From: Plantago major | Taxonomy: Eukaryota > Streptophyta > Magnoliopsida > Lamiales > Plantaginaceae | Length of the DNA: 64,000 bases | Reading direction: 5' to 3' | Assembly (NCBI GenBank): GCA_026545765.1 | Contig: CM048839.1 | Location: forward strand, 42,206,677-42,270,676 | Shown: in pieces, positions 34,626 through 46,961 of the stretch | Layout: the number at the start of each line of letters is the position of its first letter | Position numbering within the stretch: the stretch's first letter is position 1 | Translations under genes and position numbers: made by a program | The notes under the pieces: model-generated | The model's input: the letters and a program-made list of their open reading frames with translations, nothing else | Told to the model about the DNA's origin: nothing | Databases searched by the model: none

Positions 34626-36839
34626 GGCCAGGTTTTTTGTAGTGATCGACACCTGAGCACATACAGTGTAAACTGTGGGGTGCTAAAACGGCGAAAGTTG
34701 TCTGGCAACTGATTGAAGAAATCTATGCCGGAACTGAGAAAACCAAAGAAAACAAGTTCGAAGTTCTCAAGTTGAAATTTCAAAATTTCAAACAAGGACC
34801 CACTGAAACTCTGGAAGAACTTGATTTCAGATTTACCACTCTCATGAGTGACATGGCAGCTCTTGGGGAAAGCAACAGATACTCCCAGTCAGAAAAGATT
34901 AAGACTGTTGTCAGAAGTCTTAACCACAACTGGGAGCATACCAAATTCTTTTATTTTAACCAAGGAATGCCAAATATCACTCCAGTGGAACTTTTCTCTC
35001 ATCTTGCTACTGTTGATTATGAGACAACTCAAAGGGAACAAACAACTGAAAAGTTGCAAAACGTTGCTCTAGTCACTCAAGGAACTTCTGAAAAGAAGAA
35101 AAGCAAGGAAGAAACTGAGGATGCTCTTGCTGCAAAGCAAATGAGCAAATATATCAGTCGAGAAATTGAAAGAAGGAAAGCCAAAGAGAAGCTGAAAAAG
35201 CATCTAGGCTCAAACTATCACCAAGACAAAATATGCAAAGCTCGCTGAACAAGCCAGCTCAGAAAGCATCATGTACTGAGGAAGCAGAAATTGGAAACGA
35301 TATCTGTTTCTATTGTCAGAAACCTAGCCACTTCAAGAAGGATTGTCCTGCCCTCAACAAACTAAGGACAAGTGACAAGAAAGATAGGAGAATCTTCAAA
35401 AGAAGCCAGAAAGCTTTGCTAACTGAAGAAAGAAAGAAAATCCAAATCAACTGGATGCTCTAGACGTTGAAACAGATTCTGAAGATGACAATTCAGATTA
35501 CTCAACCTTACCATCACCAGAATTATGTGGAGTTACTCATGATATAATCGACTTCGGCCTCAAGAAGAATGAAATGTGTGAAGTTGCTGAAATTGACGGT
35601 CCAGACATCTCCAACATAGAAATCTGTCTTATGGCTGATGAGGTAACACATACTTCTTGTTATACTTATGAAAGTGATGAAGAGGAAATAAAAAATCTAG
35701 AAAATCTCAGGAAAGAACTTGACATCTATGAAAGAGAATTTCTAATGATCCGAGCTAGAGCCGAAAACTTTGAAGAAGAAAAGAATTCTCTTGCAAAGGA
35801 AAATTCTCAATTAGTTAAAGTATCTGAGAGAAAGGATGCTGAAAATGCATCTCTCAAAGCTCAGATATCTGAGACTGAAAAGTCACATTAAGAAGCAATG
35901 GCTGAATTACAAAAGAAATATGAAGATCTTCTTTCTGAGAACAAGGAACTCAAGAAGAAAGAATTATCTTTTCAATCTTATGCCAAAGCTAGTGACACTC
36001 TTACTGAAGTACAATCTTACTTAAGAGATCCTTCAGAAAAGAAAGGACTTCAATTGAATACTGCATGATTGCTCTATCACTCTGAATAAGAGTAAGGAGA
36101 GAAGAACATTCGTAAGTACTCAGCAAGACGGTTCCCATGCAATCTATAGTATCGGTGAAAAGACAAAGATTGTTGACAAAGGAAAGGCAGTTGCGACTAA
36201 ACCTTTGTGGGAAAAACAAGTCAAAAACAAAACTGTTGGGCACGTCTCTGAAAAGAAACACAACACTGAAAAGTGTAAACACCCATGCTTTATGCCTCTC
36301 AAAAGGTAGAATTGCAGAGCCGCAAATTCTCCCATGTCACTTTTTCCGAAAGAAATTGGACCAACGAGACTAGCAAAGTCAGAGAAAGATCTCAGATAGC
36401 TTCAAATGCTCGAAACGGTATTGGCTACAAAGGCATCGGAAAACAACTTGCTCATGAGTACAAGCAGGAGCAAGAACGATGGCTGAAAGCTAGAATTGCT
36501 CAAAGCAATTATCAGAAGTGGAAGTTAAATCAAGCCACTGAAAATCTGAATGCCAGGGCTAGAAGAAATCTGGCAAGGAAAGCTAAGTTTGCTGAAAAGC
36601 AAACTCGAAAACCTGACAGGTATCTGAAAGCATCATATGGAGCACCTAGGAACACACCAAGGAAGAAAATAATTCTTACTAATGATAACATTCATTCAAA
36701 TAGAATTCCTCCTTACGTTCCTGTCAGACAAAAGAATATTTCAAAGAAATTCATTCAAAAATGGATTCCTACTGGAAGATCTTTTAATTCTGACGGCTCC
36801 ATCAAAGATATGAGAACCTAATCTCCTGTTTCCTGTTGT

Positions 36840-39800
36840 GTGCAGAATGCTTCCTGGACTAAAGCACAATGGCTATTTGATAGTGGATGCGGAAAGCACA
36901 TGACAGGAGACAAAGCAAATCTGGTCGATTACAAAGCTTGCAACACAAGACCAGATATCAAATTTGCTGGAGGAGAATTAAATCCCTCTCTGGGATTTGG
37001 CAACGTCAAATTGGGGACTTTAACAATCACTGACGTATTACATGTTAAGGATTTGAAATATAATCTACTTAGCATGAGCCTTTTATGCAAAGGTTTTACT
37101 ATAAAATTCAAAGCTAAATACTGCAAACTAATTGACAATGAGTCAAAGCAGACAGTCTTAGTTGGTCGGCGGAAAGGCAGTCTTTATGTTGTCGATTGGG
37201 CATCTGCCACAACTGAAGAATGTCTCATGGTGATTCAATCTGGTTACACAGAAGAGCACTGGTTATGGCACAAAAGAATGAGTCACTTGAACTTCAAAAC
37301 TCTGAACAGACTTACCAAGAAAGAGTTAGTGGTTGGCCTTCCCAGAACATCTTTCAGAAAAGATGGTATTTGTTCTGCCTGTCAGATGGGAAACAATCTA
37401 AGATCTCTTTCAAGTCCAAAATCAGAAACTCTAGTGTTAGATCACTGCAACTATTGCACATGGATCTTTTTGAATCATCTGTAACTAGTTATGCAGGAAA
37501 GAAGTATGGTCTGGTTGTTGTAGATGACTTCTCAAGATTCACTTGGGTTGTCTTTACGAAACACGATGCCGTGGTGGAGATACCAAACTTGTGAAAAAGC
37601 TTGAAGTCATGAAAATGACAAAGGTATCAATCGCAATCGGCACCATGGTAACGAGTTTGTCAACCAACATAAAAAGGAGTTTTGTACCGCAAAGGTATAC
37701 AACACCAACTTTCCTCTGTAAGAACACCCCAACAAAATGGTGTTGCGAAAGGAAAACAGAACCCTTTAAAGAAGTGCAAGGACAATGCTAGTGACACTGA
37801 AATAAGTGAAATTTATTGGGTTGAAGCTGTAAACACAGCTTGCAACACTCAGAACAGATGTTTGGTAAACAAACACCATGACAAGACCCCCTATGAAATC
37901 TTGGTTGGTAGACCCCCTAATATCAAACATCTGAGAGTATTTGGTTGTAAATGTTTTGTTTTAAACAATGGAAAAGATTGTTTGAGAACATTTCAACCAA
38001 AGGCAGATGAAGGTGTATTTCTTGGTTATTCCACAAATAGCAAAGCCTACAGAGTTTACAACAAAAGAACAAAGAAAATTGAAGAATCAATTCATGTTGT
38101 ATTCTATGAAGGAAATAAGAAAACACTTCCTAATGATGAACTCTCAGAAAGGCTCAAAGAACTATTACTGAGGGATTCTAAAGAAGAATCCTTAGAAAGG
38201 AGAAACATCATTATGGAAAGTGAGGATGACTCTGACGTAGAAAAGCTTGAAATGCCTAATAACAACAAGATGACTCACAGACATGATGAGGAATTTCCTA
38301 TGAGTTTTCCAGAAATGGAACAGGTTACTGAGAACCTTCATCATGAAGAGGTATCTGAAATTGAGACTGCTGAAATGCAAGTTCCAGATATCTCTAACAC
38401 TGAAAAAGTGTCAGATATCCATGACATTTCCCATATGTCAGATATCTCAGATACTGAAAAAGTATCAAATCATAATCTTAGTGATTCACATTCAAGTCAC
38501 TTGGATATTGATCCTACTAGCACTAAACCTATGATGAGATGGATCAAAGATCATCCTGCCAAGGATGTAATTGGACCAATTAATCAAGGTGTTAGGACTA
38601 GGAGAGCAATAGCTGAAAATGCTAATTCTCTCTTTGGATGTTTCATCTCGAATATTGAACCTAAAAATATAGAAGAAGCATTAGGAGTCCAAGACTTGAT
38701 CTTTGCAATGCAAGAAGAGTTGGATCAATTTGAGAGAAACAAAGTCTGGAAACTAGTTTCATTTAGAGAAGGAATATCTGTGATTGGAACTAAATGGGTT
38801 TTCAGAAACAAGATGAATGAATCTGGTGAAATAACCAGAAACAAAGCAAGATTGGTTGCCAAGGGATTTACCGAGACTGAAGGCTTAGATTTTGACGAGT
38901 CATATGCACCAGTTGCCAGATTGGATGTAATAAAACTCTTTCTAGCCTTTGCAACTCATAAAGATTTCAAAGTTTATCAGATGGATGTCAAAAGTGCATT
39001 CTTGAACGGTGAACTTGCAGAAGAAGTTTATGTTGAGCAACCACCTGGCTTTGAAGTTTCCCCAGAAAGTAGAATGGTCTATAAACTACAGAAAGCTCTG
39101 TATGGACTGAAACAGGCTCCAAGAGCATGGTATGACACTTTGGCCAAATACCTTCTGGAAAGTGGTTTCAAGAAAGGTGAAGTTGATAAAACTTTATTTA
39201 CCTTAAATCATGACGGGAAACTACTCTTAGTTCAAGTATATGTTGATGACATCATATTTGGATCTAAGGACAAGCAACTTTGTAATGACTTTGCAAATCT
39301 CATGAAAAGCAAGTTTGAGATGAGCATGGTGGGAGAAATGAATTATTTTCTAGGATTGCAAGTCAAGCAACTCAATGATGGAATATTCATTAGTCAAACA
39401 AAGTATGCAAAAGATATGCTCACAAAATTCAATCTTAAGCCTTCTGAAAAGAATGCTAAGATACCTATGAGCATTGGAACCAAAATGACCTATACTGAAT
39501 CAGATAAGAGTGTTGAAGAACATAAGTATAGGAAATTGATAGGTTCACTACTTTACCTCACTGCAAGTAGACCTGATATTCAATACGCTGTTGGAGTATG
39601 TGCTAGATTTCAGACAAATCCAATGCAAACACACTACAACATTGCTATGAAAATACTAAGGTATGTAAAGGGTACAGTAGATGTAGGATTGTGGTATCCT
39701 AAGGAAAGTGGATTGAGTTTAGCTGGGTACTCAAACGCTGATTATGCTGGATCACTGCTTGATAGGAAAAGTACCTCAGGAACTTGTCAGTTTCTGGGTA

Positions 39801-40192
39801 CTAGACTCATCTCATGGTTTAGCAAGAAGCAAAACTCAATTACAACTTCTACCACAGAGGCTGAATATATTGCTGCTGGTTGTTGTGCAACACAAATTCT
39901 GTGGATACAACAACAACTTAAAGACTATGGACTCGATGAGAAGAAAACTCCCATTTTATGTGACAACACAAGTGCTATTGCGATTACACAGAATCCTAAA
40001 TTTCATGCCAGAACAAAGCACATTGATGTTAGACATCACTTCATCAGAGACCATGTTGAAAAGGGCAATATAGAGATACTCAAGATTGGCACTGAAGACT
40101 AACTTGCAGATATCTTCACTAAGCCACTACAAGAAAGTAAATTCTTAGCCTTAAGACATAGTCTTGGACTAATGGAACTACCAATGAACTGA
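36840..40192 (+). pseudogene. Copia pol: protease, integrase, reverse transcriptase, RNase H
   Basis: The aspartic protease has DSGCGKHMTG (about 36875-36905). The GAG-pre-integrase motif follows (HWLWHKRMSHLNF, about 37258-37300). The integrase core shows LLHMDLFE and VDDFSRFTWV but changes frame near 37480 and 37600. The long frame 37682-40102 carries the integrase end (TPQQNGVA), the RT ([30 protein letters not shown] and the catalytic YVDD) and RNase H (TEAEYIAAG). An in-frame TAA at 40100-40102 truncates the conserved LADIFTKPL end, which continues in frame to TGA 40190-40192. The protein would reverse-transcribe and integrate the element. Domain order IN before RT is diagnostic of copia. 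Confidence 0.9.
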
Positions 40193-40992
40193 AAGAGTTC
40201 AGGTATCTGGAACGGGCATCCAGAGAAGAGGTATCTGGAAAGGGTATCCAAGAAAAGAGAAAAGAGAAATCTGGAACGGGTATCCAGAAGTCAAAAAGGC
40301 TAAAAAGCAAAAAGATATTTTAAGATCTCTGAGACGAGAACTCAGATATCTGAATCATTCTATAAACGGGGAACACAAAAGAGAATAGTATAACTATCTG
40401 CAGTCAACTACTCTCTTGAAACTCACATTATTTCTATCTTGATGAAAAACTTGAAAAAAAATCCTAAGTATAAGACAGATTTAGATGCAAACAGTGTTCT
40501 TGGTCATACAGAATTGTGATTCAGATAGCAAGTCGCCAAAATTCATTAAATGGGCACAATTACACTTGTTGATTGTGATCATTGCTGAAGAAGCAATGGT
40601 GACCCTTGATGAAATTAAGCGATTGATGCATCGGTGGAAATTAATTCACAGTAAATAGTGGACTGTTGAAATTCAGACATGGCCCACTAAGCATTTAATG
40701 CCGAACTAGCTTTTGCTCACGCCTGCTTGCAAATCACAGATACGTACACACAAAATCAATTTGTATGTATTTGTCTGTTGGGATTCAACTGCTATATATA
40801 TAGGATTTTGGCATAAGAAATCACTTTTGCCTAATCCGAAAACTCATCTTGCACGAAAATAGCAAATCCTTCTCTTAATTCTCTGCAAAACTTCTACAAT
40901 CTCTGCAAATCAAGATTAAGTTTTTCTGCAAAGAATTACTGAATCAAATCTCTTTCAAACACCAATTTCAAATCCCTACACTATGTAAAGAG
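40193..40992 (+). other. Spacer between copia pol and env-like ORF, with possible internal promoter
   Basis: Contains three close repeats of a TATCTGGAACGGG..TATCCAG module (40203-40290), each a dyad, then an AT-rich leader with TATATATATA at 40793-40802, 190 bp upstream of the env-like ATG. Leader-like C/A-rich sequence follows. No coding is seen. Confidence 0.45.
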
Positions 40993-43900
40993 ATGGCCCC
41001 TAAAAGTTCAACCACACTGAAATCTCAATCCTCCACTGGTACTGCTGAAATGCAAGCACCAGAGTTGGTTATTGTGAACAACCGACTGGTAGGAGATTTT
41101 AATCCTGACCATTGGACTTCAAATCACAGAATGATTTGGGGTGGTGCCATGGTTGAGGAATACCTCACGGCTGGAATAGAGAACCAAGCCGACAGAATGC
41201 TAATTCTTGACATGCTTGAAAAGGTAAAATCAAGGGCTTTCTATCTGCTCGCCCTAGTGGAATTTCATCACTCGATGTGTTGGAATTCTACAACAACTCG
41301 TGATTATTTCTGTGTTTCAAAAACCTTTGAAATAGTGTCATCAAAACCTCATCGAGAAAGGAAATCTTCGGACTTAACAACTTTACGTAAGTTGTTTGAG
41401 TTTCAAAATCTTGGAAAGGATTTTGAAATAAACACCAAGGATGATGAACTCCTTGAAGGTGTTAAAGAATCAGATGGACGTGTGTGATCTTGAAAATCGA
41501 TACACCCTGAGTTCAAGCTTCGACATTCGAACCGACATATCCGATGGTTCACTTTGGGATGTCTTGGCTTGCATTCTTCACAGATGCTTTGATGGTCTAC
41601 AAGGAGGTCTTGACCGGATAAGCCAAGAATGATGGATCATGATGTTCTTTGAATCAACAAGACAAAAGGAAAACCCTTTTAATCGGGAAAATGCCTTCAT
41701 GAAGTTTGTGAAGAAAATTCAAGGCTTCGAGCCTAAAATTACCAAAGGACTATGAGCCAAAGGCCACGATGGGATATGGTGCGAAGATATGCTACTTCTT
41801 TGGAGAAGCTTGGCATTGAGCTCGAGAGCAATTTGAAATAGCCAACAGTAACCTACTCTACAAATATGAGTATACAAACTTGATGAAAAAGGTTACTGGG
41901 TCTCAGAAAGGTTCCAAGAAGCGAAAGTCTGAAAAGGTATCTGAAGAAAAGGTTGCGACCAAGAAGCCCAGAACTTCAAGAAAGAAGTCTGCTGGCAAAA
42001 CAGAAGACACACCCAAAGAGGTTGTCGATTCTCAGATATCTACAGGCATTGCCGATGAACTGATAAAGGCAGATGAAATCATCAATGCTGCAAAAGAGTC
42101 ATCAACTACTGAACAAGTAGACTCAGCAAGAGAAAGTGCTTCTAGAAATGTGAAGACTATTACAGAAAGCCTTGCTGATGAACTCATAAATGCTGCCAAA
42201 AGTGGTGAAAAACACCAAGCCCTATCTGCAGAAACCGCAGGAATAATGGACCAATCAGTTCCTAATGCTGATGAGAGCTCTGACGATGAAGATGATGAAC
42301 TAGTCATCTCTCAAGTCCTAGAAAGAACAAAGAGGGCTAAGGTTACTGTAACAGTAACTAGTGATAAGGTATCTGAAGAAGAACCTACACCACAGGTTGC
42401 TGAACCTATAGCAAAGGTTGTTGGTGCAAACTCATCATCAGGGAACATTTCTTACGCACAACTCCAAGAAGCCCTGATGAGTGGTAATTTAGTGCTGGCA
42501 GATGCTGATGAAAATGCCACATCTAAAAATCTGGAAGAACATTCTACTGACCAATCCTCTGCTTCCAGACAACCACAACAACCACAAACACAACAACCAC
42601 AACAGCCACAAGTGGTTGATGAAATGGTAAATGAACTCCATTTCGAATTACCAAAGAATGCGATATCAAGAAAATCCTGCAAAAGCGGGTTCCCCTGACT
42701 CAATGAGAGGGATCAAACGAGACATTTCCTCGGAATGATCAACAGGGGAGGCAACCGAGTTGCATACTCGGAAAGGTGTGAAGTACGAAACTTCAAGCAA
42801 AGAAACTAATCGGGACAAGACGACCAAAGTATAGAAAGGTCACAAGTTCCAGAGACCAATCAGCCTGAAATTGCTCAGGTAGCTGACCGGTTTAACTCTT
42901 ATCTTGTGAAAATTTTTATGCTTATACATCTTGTTACTCATAAAATTTCTTTGTTACAGGCTGAGTTAGAAACACAAAAACAAGAGGAAGCTGAAAAGCT
43001 TACCTCAGAAACTGAGAATAAGGTTTCCTCAACCTCGCCTCTTAAGATATCTGAGCCTGTGCCACAGGTAATAATTGATTCTTAAGATAACACTTCTTCA
43101 GTTATAAGTTTATGCGCTTAATCATTAAAATGAATGTTTCTAACAGGCTCCAACTGAGAAAGAGGAAGATAAGGCAGAAATGCCAGAAGAAAACCCAGAA
43201 ACCGACAAGGTTTCTGAAGAACAGATCATTGAGCCTTCCAGTATGAAGGTATATGAAAATCAATGATAAATATTCTTCACCTTGGGTTAACTAAAATCTT
43301 CTCTAAATTATTCAATGCTTTCTACTCACAGGCTCACTCAGAAGTAGAAGTGCAAGGGGACAGAGTTGCGACATCCCCTGCACCTATGGAAATTGATGAG
43401 GCATCAAGGCCTTCATCACAAGAAAAGATTCCAGAGACTGCACAAGTCTCTGAGAGACAAGTATCTGAGCCTCCCATCGAGGTAATTGACCTCTCAGATA
43501 TCTGACTTGTCACTTAAAGTTTTCTTGCTAAAATTTCCTAAGTATTGTGATAATGTTAATTCTCAGGTTCAAGAAAGAAAGGTTGATGAGGACCAGACTT
43601 CCAAGTCTCCGCCTCACAACAAGATATCTGAGACACCAATTGTCTCAGTAGAACAAGTCTCTGAGCCTGAAGTATTTACTCAGGTAACTCAGAAACTAAA
43701 CTACACCTCTCCTCAGATATCTGTAAAAGTTTTGAAGCTCACTCAAAACTCTTTCTTTCAGGCTCAAACAAGTGCCGAGCAGGCTCCCAATGTTGAAACA
43801 AGGGACCTACTTCCCTTCTTCAAAGCTCACACCTTGCCAAAGCACATTAAATGCTTCAAGAAATGGCAAAGGTTAAGGTGCTCTGATCTCTCTGAAATAT

Positions 43901-46573
43901 GGAGAATCACAGATCAACCAAACAGACGAGCACGAGATCTTGACTTGGAGACATACATCCATGCAATGTTCCCTACCGAGCATATCTGATTCTATTGCAT
44001 AAGGATTTCTCCGGAGAAGTGGCATGATTTGATACAAGCCTTTGAACAGCAGATGGTCGACAAGATTACAAATGGCATTTAAGCCGGTCCCCGCCCCAAA
44101 CTCGCAATTTATACCTTCCGAACAAGAAGAGGTTAATGGGCGAAGATCACTATTCTAAGTGATCAATCTTGTATCTGAAGATGATGAGGAGGAAGAAATA
44201 AACGAAAATGACTTCGATGAACCTCCTACTGACCATCACCAAAAGGATGACACAGATAAAAAGGATGATGATGATGCCCCTGCACCAGGGACCGGAGGAA
44301 TTTCACTAAGAAATGATGCCTCAGCTGCTGAAAAGCACACTGAGAAGACCTCACAGAAATCTCCATCTCCATCTCCACAGAAATCTACTCATCCATCTTC
44401 TAACCAACACCCGATTCATCTTGAACAAGTAGTTGAGCTTTACAAGAAACTAATCGGAAAATCTTAAACACTCAAACCAGATCGTCAACTCGCATAACTG
44501 TTGGAAGAAGAACAACAGCTCCATCTTCAACTAGAAGATCAAATAGCTAAATCCAGAGACAAGCTTGATCAATTACAAGATCAATACTTACAAGAAATGA
44601 TTGCTTACTCTGATGTTAAAGAGCTACGGGATGCTGTGCATGATGTCACCAAAGAACTTGATACTGAAGAAGTATCTGAAGACAAGCATGATGCTAAGGC
44701 TGCATCATCTTCAAAAGAAGTACCATCCTCCTCCCAGAAAGGAAAGAAACCAATCTCTGAGATGGTTCTTTGGACTCGATACAATCGATGAAAATGTCCA
44801 AGAGGATGAAGATCACTGGGCTGATTACTCAGATGATGAAGAAGACAAGACTTTGGCAGAACACCGCAATGAACATTTAGCGGTTTCTCACTTAAAAAGG
44901 AAGCTGATTGCTCCTACAATATTCAGCAAACTGCCAAATGTCCACTCCAATGAATACATGAACAGGTACCAAGTACTGGCTCATCTGAACAAGGAGATGT
45001 CTTCACAGAACAAGGAAGTAATTGCCTCCGTCCCCTCTGAAATGAGAAAGTTCACTGAGCTCATCACTCAGAGAACAACTAGCATAGTCATTGCTCAGAA
45101 AGATCTGGGAATGATAAGGGACGATGATGCATCTTTAGCTGAAAAAGCTTTCCAAGAGGCAAGTTACACTGCTGGAAAAGCAGATGCCATCCTAGGCCCA
45201 CTGGCAGAGCTCACTGATAAGGACAATGGACTTATCAAGCAAAATCAGGAGCTCAAAGCCGAACTTCAGAAGTTGGTCACTGCCTATAATTATTTACAAG
45301 GGCACTTCAACTCTCTCTCAGATTCCTTTATGAGACTGAGTCAGCCAACAATGACTAAGGGGGAAAGAATGTACAAATCTGGACCTCAAAGTCAGGGGGA
45401 ATGGGAAGAAGGAGAAGAAAACAAGAAGAAATCTGGAGCTGGTGCGGCTCAGAAAGGAAGAAGAAACATGAAAACTTCCCAGCCACCACTCAGAATCAAT
45501 GAACCCTCCTCAAGCCAAGCTGCTTTGCAAATAGTAGCTGCTTCCCAGAAACCTACTGAAGGAACTAAAATGATAACAAGGGCCATGGCACAGAAACCTC
45601 CAAGGAGTACCAAGGCTCCAAGGAGAAGACAAGTTAAAGGGATTGATGAATCTTCTGAAGAAGAAGAAGGTAGAAGGTCAAATCAAGTCCCTGGGCAATG
45701 AAGAAGGCTGTAAAACTCTCACAAGATCTAATCTTGATGATGATGAGGAAACTGATGAAGATGAAGCTCCTCTTCACAGAAAAAGGAAAATTGAAAGCCT
45801 AACTGAGCCCATAGCTGCAAAGCCCCTAGCAGCTAAAACACCCTCTGTAAATACCAAGTCTATCCAGGGTGGTTCTTCAAGCAACAACCCCAAAGAGAAT
45901 TCAAGATGAGAAGGAACAGTGAGAGTCGAGCAAAGACAAAGTCAACTTCCACTCGGGCGGAAGAAGCCAAAATAGAGTATGTGAAGTATGACAATGATTC
46001 CTCCTCTGGTGCATCAATCAGAAAAATGGCTATTGGATTCTGGAACTTAAGGATCTATTGGTAAATTCAAGATTTCCAGAACCAATCCATAAACAACTTA
46101 TGGCATGGAGAAAAGATAAGCCAACCTTGATCAACATCAATCACATTAAAGCCTGGTTGGATTTTGAAGTTGTCAAAAGAACTGAAGCCATGAGAAAGGA
46201 CCTCTCTGATGAATGTCCATATGGAAAGCCAGATGATGTGCACAGAATTCTGAATATCACAGGAACAGGCACAAGAGCAAGACTCGCTGTAGAACCCTAT
46301 GAATCGTTCTATCTAACTGAAGATCAATACAAGGGTGACATCAGATATCTGAGGATTATCTACGAATACTTCAAGCTTTCAGATATCAGAATAGAGCATG
46401 CCTGGAAGTGGGGAAAGTACCTATGGGTCAAACATTTTGTCAAGAAAAATCCTACCAAAACCTATAAAGAGGTCTGTGGATTTGCCAGAGACACTGAGAT
46501 GCTCTTCAGAACACTTCTCTATGATTATTCTAATGACATCAAAAGGTTTGGAGATAGGAAATTTGCAGATTGA
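40993..46573 (+). pseudogene. Copia env-like/extra ORF region, very large and partly spliced
   Basis: The ATG at 40993 opens a 164-codon frame (MAPKSSTTLKSQSS...). Further frames follow at 41880-42698 (Lys/Ser/Glu-rich, coiled-coil-like), the small exon series 42834-43989, 44159-44467, 44501-44791, 44601-45701 and 46058-46573. No fusion-peptide or clear transmembrane segment was recognised, so env-like here means only the position after RNase H, as in Sireviruses. The last part (46058-46573) is a compact, protein-like domain of unknown function. Frame breaks cluster at 41440-41880, 42690-42840 and 43990-44160. Confidence 0.6.
42879..43761 (+). other. Series of five short introns and four symmetric exons in the copia env-like region
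   Basis: Canonical GT-AG introns: 42879-42959 (81 nt), 43068-43146 (79), 43249-43331 (83), 43482-43566 (85) and 43684-43761 (78). The exons between them are 108, 102, 150 and 117 nt, all multiples of three and all phase 0. Each encodes an acidic Glu/Ser/Pro module, several carrying VSE or SEP. Three introns contain in-frame stops while the exons are open. Donors are CAG|GTA, AAG|GTA or GAG|GTA; four of five acceptors read CAG|GC. Confidence 0.75.
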
Positions 46574-46946
46574 TCCACAGAAATACTGTTGAAGACTTGA
46601 AGAAATTGAAGACTTGAAGACTAGTTTATTAGGATGTTTACTTGGAGCTTGGTTACTCCTGTTGTCCTAATTTACTATGTAGTTTTTGTATTTTTGCTGA
46701 CTGAGCCAAACTTGTTCTATGTATTGAAGTTATCTGTAATCATTCCTTGTAACTTATCTGAAGAACTTACTCTCAGATAGTATTCTATAAAAGATAACTT
46801 GTCAGCAAAGATCACACCTTGTGATTTGGTTGATGTTTACTTTCTGCACTTAATTAAATAAATTGAAGATCTTAAGAAAAGATTAAGTGTTGGATTGTTC
46901 ACTCATCCAGATTTGTAATAGTTTAGATAGTCATCGTTGACTGATC

Positions 46947-46961
46947 AAAAAGGGGGAAATT
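46947..46961 (+). promoter_or_regulatory. Copia polypurine tract
   Basis: AAAAAGGGGGAAATT lies directly before the TGTTGGG start of the downstream LTR, the position of the plus-strand primer for reverse transcription. Confidence 0.85.

Larger units (their letters stand above)
29833..34644 (+). mobile_element. CACTA (En/Spm) transposon, 4812 bp, non-autonomous
   Basis: Left end CACTACAAGAAAAACTGG, right end CCAGGTTTTTTGTAGTG, with the 3-bp duplication ATC at 29830-29832 and 34645-34647. Subterminal regions carry clusters of GCGACGGAT/ATCCGTCGC. The interior holds fragments of a CACTA transposase-type gene on the plus strand but not a complete one. Inserted into copia gag. Confidence 0.9.
29504..36821 (+). 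pseudogene. Copia gag, split by a CACTA transposon and frameshifts
   Basis: The start is ATG at 29504 (MSLSDAPILKPENYEKW, the usual copia gag opening). The frame runs to 29832, is interrupted by the CACTA element, and resumes in phase at 34648 if the element and one ATC are ignored. The gag core (UBN2-like, with WQLIEEI and LDFRFTTLMSDMAALG) runs to 35248. A frameshift follows, then a zinc knuckle CFYCQKPSHFKKDC near 35310-35350, a Lys/Glu-rich coiled-coil segment (35574-36030) and a basic tail to 36821. Gag would form the virus-like particle and bind RNA. The number of shifts makes this copy inactive. Confidence 0.75.
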
